This document shows, in pieces, positions 16,946 through 25,432 of a stretch of 64,000 nucleotides of DNA (its first letter is position 1; every line of letters begins with the position of its first letter). Made by a program: the position numbers and the translations under genes. This DNA is from UBA12481 sp942493265 (lineage in GTDB: Bacteria; Bacteroidota; Bacteroidia; Bacteroidales; UBA12481), in NCBI GenBank assembly GCA_942493265.1, contig OW818688.1, forward strand, positions 930,001 through 994,000. The letters are read 5' to 3'. The notes below the pieces were generated by a model. That model was not told the DNA's origin and did no database searches. It saw only the letters and a list, made by a program, of their open reading frames with translations.

Positions 16946-19498
16946 TTATCCTTCGGGATGAGTATGAAAATCGTTTGCTGCCATGAGCATCAGGTTTTCT
17001 ATCTGCTGAACTGCTTTGTCAATAAAGAAGGCCTGCCTGGCATCCACAAATCCCGGGGCCAGAAAATTATCCGGAGGCCTGCCTTCCAGCATCAGCCGGT
17101 GTTGAACCTCCAGGCGCAATGTCATAAGCGTTTTCCATGCCTGAATGGTTCCATCGAGCATCTCCCTGGTTAATATGCCGTTTTTGTACAGGCTGATACA
17201 TTTCTCAACCGCACCCCGGTCAACGATGGCATGTCTGAGCGCATACAACCTGATCATTCCGGTAAGCGGCATCTGCAATTTTTTCAGGTTAACAGTATTC
17301 TTGGCCGGATGCTGCCTCTCAGGGGTAAAAGGTCGCCAGGCTGCTGCCATGTGATGAAAATAGATATCATTGGTATGAAGTTCCCTGCTGATGAAATCCC
17401 GCAGATTATCAACCAGTACGGGATTGCCAGCTGTATAAGAAAAATCGAAAAAAATACTCATATCCAGCAATTCGTCAGGCCCCGGATTCCGGGTCCAGAT
17501 AGAGAAATAGGATTTCCATTGCTGCAAAGGCTGGCACCAGCGGGGATTTCCCGCCATCACCTCTCCCTTGCAACGACGATAACCGATTTCGTCGAGCATG
17601 GTATTTACCTTCGATCCAACCTCTAAAAAATACGCATTGATTTCCTCCAGCCGGTCGCCCGCAACATCTGCAAACAAAATAGCATTGTCCTGATCCGTGG
17701 CCAGAGTTTGCTCGCCCCTGCCGGCACTTCCCAGCTGTATCAGCGCAAATTCAGCCGGGGGAGGTGCTGAAACTTGCAGTATGAGCTCTACAACTTTCTT
17801 ACAGATGGAATCAGCGACTCTTGAAATAAACCGGACAGTCAGCCAGGGATCTGACTGTCCCTCGATCAGGCTCCCTGCCAGCCTGGTGCTGACAAGATAT
17901 TCATCCCGAAGCTCCTCCATACTCCCGGCCTCGGAAATCCGGTTGATAATATTATCAGGCAATCCATTCCAGGCATCCTGCAGATTTTGAATATCCCGGA
18001 TATCCGGGATATTTCCAGAGGAAGCCCTGACAGCAATATTCAGGTTTGAAAGCTCACCGGCAGGTAAAAGTTCAGATTCGCCGGCCTTGGATAACAGGTC
18101 CACGCTACCTTCATACCATTTCTCCCCTTGGGCATCATCCATCAGGAAAGCATTTACCATCACCCAAACAATCTGACCATCAATTCGCCGGATCCTTAAC
18201 GGAAAATCTTTGATTGATCCTTTTTCTTCGAGGATAGACAAATACAATTTGTACTCCCTGGCATCGAAAAAGAAATTCTCCAAAGCTTCCTGTCCCAATT
18301 CACGATTTTTGATCCCGAGCAGGTTCATTAACTGGTCATTTACCTTAATGAACCTTCCTTTACCGGAACAGGTGGTCCGGTACAACCCGGTGCATGAATG
18401 GTCGAGCAGCTCATCGGAAAAGGGAACGGCAACCAGATCATGGGAAACCTGCAGGGGACGCGCCACCATCATAACTGCCTGCTCTCCGGTTAACAGGATC
18501 CTTGAAAAATCGGCATGAACGGATTTCAAATCACCATGTTTTCCCAGCAGGGAGCATTCCAGGTACATCCGTGTGGTCAGCTCTCCAAACAATTCTTCCG
18601 GCGAAGTGAACTTGTCGAGCCCCGCATCCGGTATGAGCTGGTCGAGACTTATTCCCGCCAGCTCCTCCTCCTCAAAATTCAACCAGGACAGCAGGGTTCT
18701 GTTTGCATGGATCCCCTGACCCGACCAAATCAGCACCCCTTCAGATGCCGCTTCTGCAAGGGCCTTATATCTTTCACGTGAATCCAGCACCTCCTGTTCA
18801 GCTTTTCTTCGCCTGATTTCAATGCCGTGGCTCTGACGGGTAATAACAATCAGCAGGATAATGATTAACAGGGAAATACCCCCGGAGATCAGTACGGCAC
18901 TGTTTTCCATCCTGCGAATTTCGAGTCTGACATCCTCGATATAGATGCCGGTACCGATGATCCATTCCCACGGATCAAATAATCTGACATACGACAGTTT
19001 AGGTACAATCCGGAGAGAATCGTCTTTCCATTGCCATCTGTAATTTACAAATCCTTCCCCGGAGAGTGCCGTTACCCTGACAAATTCCACAAACAGGGCC
19101 TTTCCGTCGGGATCCTTGAATTGAGTCAGGTCCTTCCCATCGAGATCGGGCCGGTATGGGTGCATGATCATCAGCGGTTGAAGGTCAGTAATCCAGAAAT
19201 AATCCTTGGCTTCCTCACCATATCTCAATTCCTTAACTTCAGCCCTTGCGAGTGCCATGGCATCGGTTCGTGTAACCGATCCGCCTGTTTCCAGCCGGTG
19301 GTAGTGTTCCAGAATACTGCATGCCGAGCGGGTAAGCTCCCTGATCGTTTCCTGTTTGCGCTCCATCATGGCCTTCTCGAAGCCGGGTATCAGGTACCCG
19401 AAAATGAGGGCCATGAAAAGACAGAAAGCGAGAATTCCGGGCAGGATTACCCGGATAAAAAAGCGGATTCTGGATTTATGCAATTTTTGGTTAGCCAT
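16946..19498 (-). CDS. Cache-PAS-PAS-DUF294 signalling protein
   Basis: An 850-residue membrane protein. Helix 1 (about residues 12-33) and helix 2 (about 203-222) flank a periplasmic Cache sensor (KDYFWITDLQPLMIMHPYRP, GFVNYRWQW, DPWEWIIGTGIYIEDV). Two PAS domains follow (about 240-480). The C-terminal half is a DUF294 nucleotidyltransferase-like domain (about 560-690) with GSAGRGEQTLATDQDNAILF, which has the intact GS...DxD metal-binding signature of GlnD-like enzymes, then DUF294_C (about 700-840). DUF294 proteins near VC_2705 symporters usually carry cAMP-binding and CBS domains; here these are replaced by Cache and PAS. It converges on the symporter operon (44-base gap). Nucleotidyl transfer is unproven. 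Confidence 0.88.
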   Translation of the reverse strand: MANQKLHKSRIRFFIRVILPGILAFCLFMALIFGYLIPGFEKAMMERKQETIRELTRSACSILEHYHRLETGGSVTRTDAMALARAEVKELRYGEEAKDYFWITDLQPLMIMHPYRPDLDGKDLTQFKDPDGKALFVEFVRVTALSGEGFVNYRWQWKDDSLRIVPKLSYVRLFDPWEWIIGTGIYIEDVRLEIRRMENSAVLISGGISLLIIILLIVITRQSHGIEIRRRKAEQEVLDSRERYKALAEAASEGVLIWSGQGIHANRTLLSWLNFEEEELAGISLDQLIPDAGLDKFTSPEELFGELTTRMYLECSLLGKHGDLKSVHADFSRILLTGEQAVMMVARPLQVSHDLVAVPFSDELLDHSCTGLYRTTCSGKGRFIKVNDQLMNLLGIKNRELGQEALENFFFDAREYKLYLSILEEKGSIKDFPLRIRRIDGQIVWVMVNAFLMDDAQGEKWYEGSVDLLSKAGESELLPAGELSNLNIAVRASSGNIPDIRDIQNLQDAWNGLPDNIINRISEAGSMEELRDEYLVSTRLAGSLIEGQSDPWLTVRFISRVADSICKKVVELILQVSAPPPAEFALIQLGSAGRGEQTLATDQDNAILFADVAGDRLEEINAYFLEVGSKVNTMLDEIGYRRCKGEVMAGNPRWCQPLQQWKSYFSIWTRNPGPDELLDMSIFFDFSYTAGNPVLVDNLRDFISRELHTNDIYFHHMAAAWRPFTPERQHPAKNTVNLKKLQMPLTGMIRLYALRHAIVDRGAVEKCISLYKNGILTREMLDGTIQAWKTLMTLRLEVQHRLMLEGRPPDNFLAPGFVDARQAFFIDKAVQQIENLMLMAANDFHTHPEG

Positions 19499-19509
19499 CT
19501 TTCCCGGGT

Positions 19510-20178
19510 TTAAGGGACTAATTGTATTACATCAAGCACGCGTGCGTCGGTATCCCAAACGGAAAAACCCGGCCGGCCTGATCGGGTAGCCACGGCCGGC
19601 AATAAGCAAACCATGAGTTGCCCGTCGAGTTCATACCGGTGGAAAGGCATATAATGAAAGGCTTTCCGGATTCTGCCGGTCCAATGATAAGGCCCCGGAT
19701 AGCCGAATCCCACCCCTGCGGGATGATCATGCCCGGCAAAAGCCAGCCTGACATCCATTTCCACCAGTAAGGCATACAATCGATCCAGTTGATTTAAGCG
19801 TCTGATAAAAGCCAGGGAAGACCCTGTAAAATCCGGAAATAAATAATGTGACAATAAAATTCCTGATAAGTCCGGGTTAATGACAAGCGACTCAGGAAGG
19901 GAATCCAGGTATTCCACATCGGCATCAGTGAGATCCTGCCTGTTCAAAATTGGGTCCCTGTCATGATTTCCGGCAACCACCCACCTGCAGTTCTCTTTTA
20001 CCAGCTTCACACAAGCTGAGGCGCTTAAGCTTCGGTCGAACGCGTAAAGATCAGAATCATAACCGGTTATATCCCCCAAACAGGCAACCTCATCACAGCC
20101 CAGGTGGTGAGCACGTGCGAGCACCCGCTCCAAACCAGCAGCCTGCTCATGAATGTCGGTAATCAGGGCCAGCTTCAT
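19510..20178 (-). CDS. Metallophosphoesterase
   Basis: This 222-residue cytoplasmic protein has all calcineurin-like metal motifs: DIH at residues 8-10, GDITGYDSD, GNHDRD and GHDHPAG. The start at 20178 (MKLALITDIHE) is chosen because the domain begins there; an upstream in-frame ATG at 20256 adds only an odd leader. It resembles small YfcE/CpdA-type phosphodiesterases. The gene lies 11 bases upstream of the Cache-PAS-DUF294 gene on the same strand, so the two are likely co-transcribed. That raises the idea of a nucleotide-based signal made by one and removed by the other, which is inference. Confidence 0.9.
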   Translation of the reverse strand: MKLALITDIHEQAAGLERVLARAHHLGCDEVACLGDITGYDSDLYAFDRSLSASACVKLVKENCRWVVAGNHDRDPILNRQDLTDADVEYLDSLPESLVINPDLSGILLSHYLFPDFTGSSLAFIRRLNQLDRLYALLVEMDVRLAFAGHDHPAGVGFGYPGPYHWTGRIRKAFHYMPFHRYELDGQLMVCLLPAVATRSGRPGFSVWDTDARVLDVIQLVP

Positions 20179-20283
20179 CGTTTTGTGTGACAGAATTAAC
20201 AACTTATTTTCAAAGCTAAAAAATAAACAGGAAACTGGTTCCAGTTTACTCATCAATTACCTGTATCGGAATACTTTGAGAAG

Positions 20284-20441
20284 TCACAAATCGACGACTT
20301 CCTCAATCTGGGTTTTCACCTTTGGTGAGAGGGCGGTATTCAACTGGTTGCAGATATCCCGGGTGATCTCCCCCTGGAGGCAGGCTGACTCATGTTGGCC
20401 CGGATGGTTTCATTGAGCTTTTCAAGGAAAACCTGGTCCAT
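20284..20441 (-). pseudogene. Frameshifted gene fragment
   Basis: The stretch 20257-20699 has no intact gene. On the minus strand, 20441 starts MDQVFLEKLNETIRANMSQP in one frame. A second frame carries EITRDICNQLNTALSPKV and EEVVDL up to a TGA at 20284. Total length is 158 bases, so one indel near position 20375 separates the halves. The first half resembles the linker before AraC-type domains in Bacteroidota regulators; the second half is unfamiliar. It is probably a relic of a decayed gene. Confidence 0.4.
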
Positions 20442-20654
20442 GGTAAGTTCAGATTGGCGGTTAATCAAATATACAAAACTTTTAGGGAATAACCAACTGT
20501 AAACCAACAACTAACGATGAGTGACGAATGGCCCTTAAGGATAGACAGGCAGCGCTGTTCCGGTAAAAGTCTGCCGGAAGGGCACCACTTAATAATCACT
20601 TTCCTTGCATTCCGACCTCCTTTTAGTCAAATTCATGATGGATATCAGAATAGA

Positions 20655-20686
20655 TTTGGATGTTTGTAAGAAAGGTATTAAATTTG
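20655..20686 (+). promoter_or_regulatory. Promoter of tRNA-Asn
   Basis: A -33 element TTTG (20655-20658) and a -7 element TAAATTTG (20679-20686) are separated by 20 bases, matching the Bacteroidota consensus exactly. The mature tRNA begins 14 bases downstream. Confidence 0.8.
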
Positions 20687-20699
20687 CGTCCTCTAAAAC

Positions 20700-20773
20700 G
20701 CTTCATTAGCTCAGTTGGTTAGAGCATCTGACTGTTAATCAGAGGGTCCAAGGTTCAAGTCCTTGATGGAGCG
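20700..20773 (+). tRNA. tRNA-Asn (GTT)
   Basis: A full cloverleaf is visible: acceptor stem GCTTCAT with ATGGAGC (one G-U pair), D-arm TAGCTCAGTTGGTTAGAGCA, anticodon stem TCTGA/TCAGA with loop CTGTTAA giving anticodon GTT (20734-20736), and a T-arm with GGTTCAAGTCC. The CCA end is not encoded. It has its own promoter and terminator. It marks the left border of a stretch rich in toxin-antitoxin genes and could have served as an integration point, but no repeat of its 3' end was found in the window. Confidence 0.97.
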
Positions 20774-20785
20774 CACGGAAAATGA

Positions 20786-20819
20786 AACACTTACCTCATC
20801 AAACGGGTAAGTGTTTTTT
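20786..20819 (+). terminator. Intrinsic terminator of tRNA-Asn
   Basis: A perfect 10-base stem, AACACTTACC and GGTAAGTGTT, with a 10-base loop and a T-run directly after. It lies 12 bases after the tRNA. It also faces the end of the convergent PorV-like gene. Confidence 0.88.
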
Positions 20820-20851
20820 CGTTTATGCCGGGGAGGTGCCAGAGGATAATG

Positions 20852-22012
20852 TCAGATGATCAGGTTCATCCCCACTTGTACAGTGTTCTTCATGGGCGAG
20901 TTTTTATAGGTCGGTAACAGGTAAGAAACTTTCAACCTGCAAAGTGAAGTGCCGGCATGGTTCAGCTTGAAATTACCTGATAAGCCGATGGTAAAGAATT
21001 TATTGTTGCCTTTGGTTTCATTCTGATAATGATACCCAGCCCCGGCAGATAGAAATCGGTAATTGTAAACCATACCGAATGAATGGTATATTTCATGAAA
21101 TTCCTCTTGTATACCGCCCGGTGCATCATAAATTGATTGAATCATACCCCGGAATACTCCGACATTCGGATCATACCCGGCCTGAATAATCGGATCGTTA
21201 TTTCTATCTACGGAATCAGCATAGTAAACCGGAGGAGAAGGCACCAGCAGTTTGGCAAACTCATAGGAAAGTGTAAGGCTCTGCCTGCCGGATATATTTA
21301 GCCTGATACCGTATCCAGCCTTTAAGGTAATAGGTATAAAATCCTTGTCGGAGTTTTGGGTGTAACTGATTTTGCTGCCCACATTTTTTATCATAACGCC
21401 AAAAAACTGATCCATTTTGCCATTCCGGCCGGGAAGCTGTTTGGCAAAACCTACATCGACAGCTAAAGCGGTACCCGGATGTGATTCAATCCCTCCTACA
21501 TAATAACCATCTGTAAGATTGCTGCTTATATACCTGAAGCCAACTCCGATTCCTGTGAATTTGTCCAGGTTATAGGTATAGTAAATGGTGCCGGCAAATT
21601 CAGAAGGGTGAATCACTTGCAATGTGGTATTCACGGTTTGGGTACCCATTGAGAAATAGCAGAGGTTGATCCCGATTGTATGTTTGTCAGTCAACCGATA
21701 ACTGGCTCCGAAACCAAACAGGTTCCAATCGGGATAGAGTTGTCTGATCCACGGTACAACGTCAGCGCTTGCCTGAAATTTGCTGCTGTCAAGGGCGAGA
21801 AGAGCATTGTTTCCATAAATTCCTGGTCCGCATGTACCATCAGGAATCGTTGTAATAAATCCATTAATAGCCGGATTTAACTGGATGGACAAGAAAGGAA
21901 CTGCAGTTGTCACGATATTAATTCTGTTTGCAAGGTCATTGGTTGTATTCTGCCCTGATGCCATTTGCACCAATATAAAGAATATCAGGCCGGTGATTGG
22001 TTTTCGTAGCAT
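20852..22012 (-). CDS. PorV-like outer membrane protein (T9SS-associated family)
   Basis: This 386-residue protein has a signal peptide (ITGLIFFILVQMASGQ) and matches PorV/LptO in layout: VPWIRQLYPDWNLFGFGASY, then TIGINLCYFSMGTQTV, a P-E-F motif (HPSEFAGTIYYTYNL) and GFRYISSNLTDG, followed by GTALAVDVGFAK. PorV works with the sortase PorU to anchor T9SS cargo at the cell surface, and exported cargo with sorting domains is present at 43.9-49 kb. No porU is nearby, so this may be a paralogue with its own partner. The start at 22012 is favoured over one at 22093 because the signal peptide begins there. Two copies of GTTAACGAC, 19 bases apart, lie just upstream (22043 and 22062). Confidence 0.75.
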   Translation of the reverse strand: MLRKPITGLIFFILVQMASGQNTTNDLANRINIVTTAVPFLSIQLNPAINGFITTIPDGTCGPGIYGNNALLALDSSKFQASADVVPWIRQLYPDWNLFGFGASYRLTDKHTIGINLCYFSMGTQTVNTTLQVIHPSEFAGTIYYTYNLDKFTGIGVGFRYISSNLTDGYYVGGIESHPGTALAVDVGFAKQLPGRNGKMDQFFGVMIKNVGSKISYTQNSDKDFIPITLKAGYGIRLNISGRQSLTLSYEFAKLLVPSPPVYYADSVDRNNDPIIQAGYDPNVGVFRGMIQSIYDAPGGIQEEFHEIYHSFGMVYNYRFLSAGAGYHYQNETKGNNKFFTIGLSGNFKLNHAGTSLCRLKVSYLLPTYKNSPMKNTVQVGMNLII

Positions 22013-22113
22013 AGGTAAATTGATTTTAGTTATGGAAATAGTGTTAACGACCGTCTTTATTGTTAACGACTTAGCAATAAGTTTATTTTCCAAAACCCAA
22101 AGAACCTGGCAAT

Positions 22114-22186
22114 CATTTCGTGTCCGATACCCATTGAAATTGAGTTGTTTGGATATCTCCGAATAGTTGAGGTATCAGTTTTTCAA
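22114..22186 (+). repeat. About 70-base repeat, copy A
   Basis: This stretch and 25433-25505 share about three quarters of their bases, in the same orientation, for example CCATTGAAATTG, then TTTTGG-like and GGTATCAG segments. On the minus strand both can be read as a tail ending QFQW-x-x-D-x-K then stop, so they may be ends of decayed copies of one gene. Copy A sits between the PorV-like gene and a beta-propeller gene and covers the last bases of the latter. Confidence 0.6.
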
Positions 22187-23398
22187 ATGAAATATCTGAA
22201 TAACAGGATTATCATCTTCCTTCAGTTTCTTAGCCATTTCCAAAAAGGCTTTTCGTTTTTGGGAATACATCGGATTAAGTTCCCCCTCTTTTTTTGTATT
22301 TATTGATTCGACTAGGTCCAGCGCATCGCTGGCTTTGACCAACTGATTTCCATTCCCAAACATAAATTGTGAAATCGAGGAAATGTTTCTTCCGCCATCA
22401 ATATCATTCCGTATACCCCTAGTCAGATCATCAAAATACCTGGGGTTTTCTTTATTATCAATACTGCCATTAAAAACAGGTTTCCCATTAAAACGGTCGA
22501 AAACAGCGATCCGGTCATCCCAATTGTACCCATAATAGAAGAACAAATAGTGATTAGTAATGGCCCTCCAATATTGATAAACATATTCCTTCTTCATAGG
22601 TTGGTTTGCGGGTTCGCGTTGCCCAGTCAGGGGATATTTAAATTTCCCATAGTAAACTAGGAAAATCGGCTCCGGATGGTCATCCTTGTATACCCGGTAT
22701 ATGGTGTCGTTCCATGCTGATGTGTAATCAAAAAAAGCATTCCCTTTCATGAAACTGGCATAATCCAATGCATTGGTGAATTGGGAAGACCCTTTTAATT
22801 CACTCATAAAAGGGTATTTGTGCACCACCTCACCTTGTTTGTTGATTTTGTACAATTGTGTAGTGATGGGAGGTAGCACCTGGTTAAAGATCAGAATCGA
22901 ATTTTCAAAACACAGTATCTGCCATGGATGACCCTTAATCGGTATCATCATAGTTTTACGCCAAACTCCATCTGTCGTATATTCATGAATTTTATTGATC
23001 GCCTGATCAAGGACAAAAATTGAATTACCCTTTTCATCGATCTGAATATCGATTGGCTTTATAAATTCTCCGGGACCTTTTCCTCCTGAACCAATTTTAC
23101 AGATGAACTTGCCTGATTTATTAAACTTGTATACCTGACGGTTTGAAATCAAGAAAACTTGATCCTTAACAACCCTGATTGCATTTATCTCTCCAATTAG
23201 GCAATCTTTCTTGGTTTCCAGTGGAATGTATTCAATGTCATCAACAATCTCGCTCAGGTTTAAACTGATGTCCTGCTTCACAACAGCCTCAAAATCGATC
23301 TTAATCGGGGCTGCCTTTCGTGCTACCTGCCCTTTAATTTCGTGATTTCCCCAAATGAAGATTACAAAAAGGAGGAGAATTAATCTGGTCCGGTTCAT
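22175..23398 (-). CDS. 6-bladed beta-propeller protein
   Basis: A 407-residue exported protein with signal peptide (LILLLFVIFIWGNHEIKGQ). It has the opening motif of the Bacteroidota 6-bladed propeller family (IVDDIEYIPLETKKDCLIGE), the blade motif KIGSGGKGPGEF, and the typical NPVIQIFHLKN ending. Members are secreted or surface proteins of unknown ligand, scattered through these genomes. The start at 23398 is set by the signal peptide; an ORF start at 23479 overlaps HipT. Five other proteins of this or a related type occur in the window. Confidence 0.88.
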   Translation of the reverse strand: MNRTRLILLLFVIFIWGNHEIKGQVARKAAPIKIDFEAVVKQDISLNLSEIVDDIEYIPLETKKDCLIGEINAIRVVKDQVFLISNRQVYKFNKSGKFICKIGSGGKGPGEFIKPIDIQIDEKGNSIFVLDQAINKIHEYTTDGVWRKTMMIPIKGHPWQILCFENSILIFNQVLPPITTQLYKINKQGEVVHKYPFMSELKGSSQFTNALDYASFMKGNAFFDYTSAWNDTIYRVYKDDHPEPIFLVYYGKFKYPLTGQREPANQPMKKEYVYQYWRAITNHYLFFYYGYNWDDRIAVFDRFNGKPVFNGSIDNKENPRYFDDLTRGIRNDIDGGRNISSISQFMFGNGNQLVKASDALDLVESINTKKEGELNPMYSQKRKAFLEMAKKLKEDDNPVIQIFHLKN

Positions 23399-23431
23399 TG
23401 ACAGATTATTAAATGTGATGGGGAACACACT

Positions 23432-23460
23432 CAAAGATAAAGAATATTCAGGTTGTACAA
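23432..23460 (-). promoter_or_regulatory. Promoter of the beta-propeller gene
   Basis: On the minus strand TTG (23458-23460) and TATCTTTG (23432-23439) are 18 bases apart, fitting the Bacteroidota consensus. The ATG is at 23398. The promoter lies just outside the end of hipT, so the propeller gene is probably expressed separately from the hip operon. Confidence 0.6.
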
Positions 23461-23475
23461 TGACACTCAATATCA

Positions 23476-24420
23476 TCATCCAAGTTTTAACTGCCTATAC
23501 CTGGCTTCCACCAGTTTTCTATAGTCCGCCTTCATCTCATCTGACAAAAAAGACTTGTCAATCCAATGCATGGCTGACGGCTTATTTTTGGTCATACGCC
23601 TGAAAACACCATGCGTTTGTTTGTCTGTCAACTCCATTGCTTTTCCCAGTTTTTCGAAGTGCTCCCTTTGCAGCTTCTTCTTTTTGCCGTCGAGTGTAAG
23701 GGCCAGTTCTTCCGTATCGGTCGGAATCAGAAGCGCAACATTCAACAAATCGTAAGCCGGGGATAAAACCCATCCGGAACCGGTTTCAATCATGGAGAAG
23801 TTCTTGAGATGCATATCGTTGTTGCCGGTTAAAAAGCAAAATAACCCTAATTCCAGATAGAAAACCTTATCCAGCAATGGGTTATCGGAGTAGTTGTGTA
23901 ATGCCCTGCCTACCTTTTCCATCGAGCTTTTGTATTTATCGAAGGCCTCGGTAATCTGAAACATATCGAGCATATGTATTTTCTCTCCGGATTCTGCCCT
24001 GTCAATCCTCCTGGACAGATAGGAAAGTTCGCCGGATTTTAATCGAATTAAACTGGATGGCACCACCCGTATCCCAAATGCCTCTGCCATGCGCATGGTT
24101 ACATGCTCATTGGCAGGCATCTCGTGGAACAGGACCGAAGGCGGTTTGAGAATGTAGTTTCCACCCAGGGCTCCAACAACGGTAAGCCGGGTGCCTGAGT
24201 TTTCCTGAGTTTCTTTAACCAGTGACATCGACAATTTCGACTGAACCCCGGGAACCGTTACCCTTTGTTCCACTACTTTTTTGGCCAGATCGGCCATTTG
24301 GTCATAGCTATATGGAAGCTCAGGCGGCACCGGAATCCCAAAAAACTCCCGGCAGCATTTCTCATGGAAATCGCCCCCGGTCTTTACGGCTTCATAACAG
24401 TATAAGCACTTATTATTCAT
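23476..24420 (-). CDS. hipT: HipT-like kinase toxin
   Basis: This 314-residue HipA-superfamily Ser/Thr kinase lacks the N-terminal subdomain of classical HipA, which is encoded instead by the preceding gene, as in HipBST systems. The Gly-rich loop with candidate autophosphorylation serines is VPGVQSKLSMSL (about 57-67). The catalytic loop is GNNDMHLKN (199-207, with catalytic Asp202), and the metal-binding Asp is in SPAYDLL (Asp224). The N-terminus has a zinc-ribbon-like C5-x2-C8 ... H19-x2/3-C22/C23 pattern. Known HipT/HipA kinases phosphorylate aminoacyl-tRNA synthetases (HipT: TrpS; HipA: GltX) and stop growth. ATG at 24420 overlaps hipS by 8 bases. Confidence 0.9.
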   Translation of the reverse strand: MNNKCLYCYEAVKTGGDFHEKCCREFFGIPVPPELPYSYDQMADLAKKVVEQRVTVPGVQSKLSMSLVKETQENSGTRLTVVGALGGNYILKPPSVLFHEMPANEHVTMRMAEAFGIRVVPSSLIRLKSGELSYLSRRIDRAESGEKIHMLDMFQITEAFDKYKSSMEKVGRALHNYSDNPLLDKVFYLELGLFCFLTGNNDMHLKNFSMIETGSGWVLSPAYDLLNVALLIPTDTEELALTLDGKKKKLQREHFEKLGKAMELTDKQTHGVFRRMTKNKPSAMHWIDKSFLSDEMKADYRKLVEARYRQLKLG

Positions 24421-24745
24421 CTTCCTGAGGAATTGGTACGACACTCACGGCGCCTATGCAGTTTTGACAGCATGCCAGCAATAAACCCATGCGATCACCG
24501 GGATTAATTTTCCAGTTTTTTGAGGCGATTTCCAAAAGCCACCCTTCCGGGATCAATCCATCGAAGAACGGAAACAGGCGCTGACTGATATATGGTTTGT
24601 CACTCACCGGCATGGTAAATGTGATAAACTCATTCGGATGTTCCTTCACGTAAGCGCTGGCGTAATGAAAGAGATACTCACCCTCATCGGTTTCGGTAAT
24701 CATGCCCGCCGGATGATCTTTATAATATACTTTTCCCTGTCTCAT
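24413..24745 (-). CDS. hipS: HipS-like small antitoxin (HipA N-terminal subdomain)
   Basis: The 110-residue protein matches the N-terminal subdomain 1 of HipA (YYKDHPAGMITETDEGEYLF, VSDKPYISQRLFPFFDGLIP, EGWLLEIASKNWKI). In the tripartite E. coli HipBST system this subdomain is a separate protein, HipS, which neutralises the HipT kinase. The start overlaps hipB by 4 bases (ATGA) and the end overlaps hipT by 8, so all three are translationally coupled. The split is real: the stop lies in a clean frame and hipT has its own complete start region. Confidence 0.9.
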   Translation of the reverse strand: MRQGKVYYKDHPAGMITETDEGEYLFHYASAYVKEHPNEFITFTMPVSDKPYISQRLFPFFDGLIPEGWLLEIASKNWKINPGDRMGLLLACCQNCIGAVSVVPIPQEDE

Positions 24746-24951
24746 CGGGTCACCTCTTTACTATTCACAGGAGCCAGTTCATGTCCAAACATCCTTAGAA
24801 CCAGGTTAACCTTCTCCATGTTAAGATTTGTCTTGCCCTGCTCAATTTTCCTGATGACCGTTAAGGCCACTCCAGCCCGGTCAGCAAATTCTTCCTGAGT
24901 CAGATTGACTTCCTTTCTGCGTTCCTTCACGAATTCTGCCAATGGTTTCAT
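24742..24951 (-). CDS. hipB: HipB-like XRE regulator
   Basis: A 69-residue protein that is almost entirely an XRE helix-turn-helix (LTQEEFADRAGVALTVIRKI, followed by EQGKTNLNMEKVNLVLRMFG). In hip systems this protein represses the operon and, with the other subunits, joins the inactive complex. It is the first gene of the hipB-hipS-hipT operon. The short C-terminal tail is typical. Confidence 0.92.
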   Translation of the reverse strand: MKPLAEFVKERRKEVNLTQEEFADRAGVALTVIRKIEQGKTNLNMEKVNLVLRMFGHELAPVNSKEVTR

Positions 24952-25060
24952 TATATGTATTTAGATATAATATAATGCAAATATAACTAATTATATGCTT
25001 AATGATATAGTCTTAAATAAATATTCTGAATTATATCTGAATGCATATAGCTGCATAGGT
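24952..25060 (-). promoter_or_regulatory. hip operon promoter/operator region
   Basis: The region is very AT-rich. On the minus strand TATATTTG (24978-24985) matches TAnnTTTG, about 27 bases before hipB. Several ATTATATG and ATATAAT-type half-sites surround it (for example at 24951, 24971 and 24991), plausible operators for HipB. No clear -33 element was found. Confidence 0.45.
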
Positions 25061-25116
25061 GTTGGTTGCCAGTAAAAGATATTTAATATTATCTTGCCTG
25101 TACAAATACCAGGATC

Positions 25117-25368
25117 ATGTCAGTTGGAGAAATTGTTTTCGTAATCGTGTTTGCAGCAATGTTTATCGTGGTGATTTATAAAACGATGACACTTGATCCA
25201 AAAAAGAAACCGAAGGTTTGGCCTGTGTATCTAAGAATAATTATCATCGTGGCGGGCATTGGGGCACTTGCCTTGGCATGGCTTATTTGCCCGGAATGTT
25301 CAATGACTTCAAAGATTTTGCTCACGGTTTATCCGATCCTCTTTATTTACCGCTCACTCAAAGGGTAG
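25117..25368 (+). CDS. Small membrane protein of unknown function
   Basis: The 83-residue protein has three hydrophobic segments (EIVFVIVFAAMFIVVIY, LRIIIIVAGIGALALAWLI and ILLTVYPILFIYR) joined by a short charged loop, TLDPKKKPKVW. No family is recognised. It is divergent from the hip operon and followed by about 300 bases without a clear gene, apart from repeat copy B. Confidence 0.6.
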   Translation: MSVGEIVFVIVFAAMFIVVIYKTMTLDPKKKPKVWPVYLRIIIIVAGIGALALAWLICPECSMTSKILLTVYPILFIYRSLKG

Positions 25369-25432
25369 CTTTTTCAATCGAAAGGGAGCCTGCCACCAGC
25401 CTCCTCACAATCCCCGGACTGAACCGGCAACT

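Noticed and set aside
20153..20416. 87-residue open frame on the plus strand
   Set aside because: It is opposite the phosphoesterase start and the frameshifted fragment; no motif.
20700..20773. tRNA-Asn as a proven attachment site
   Set aside because: No copy of its 3' end and no integrase was found in the window.
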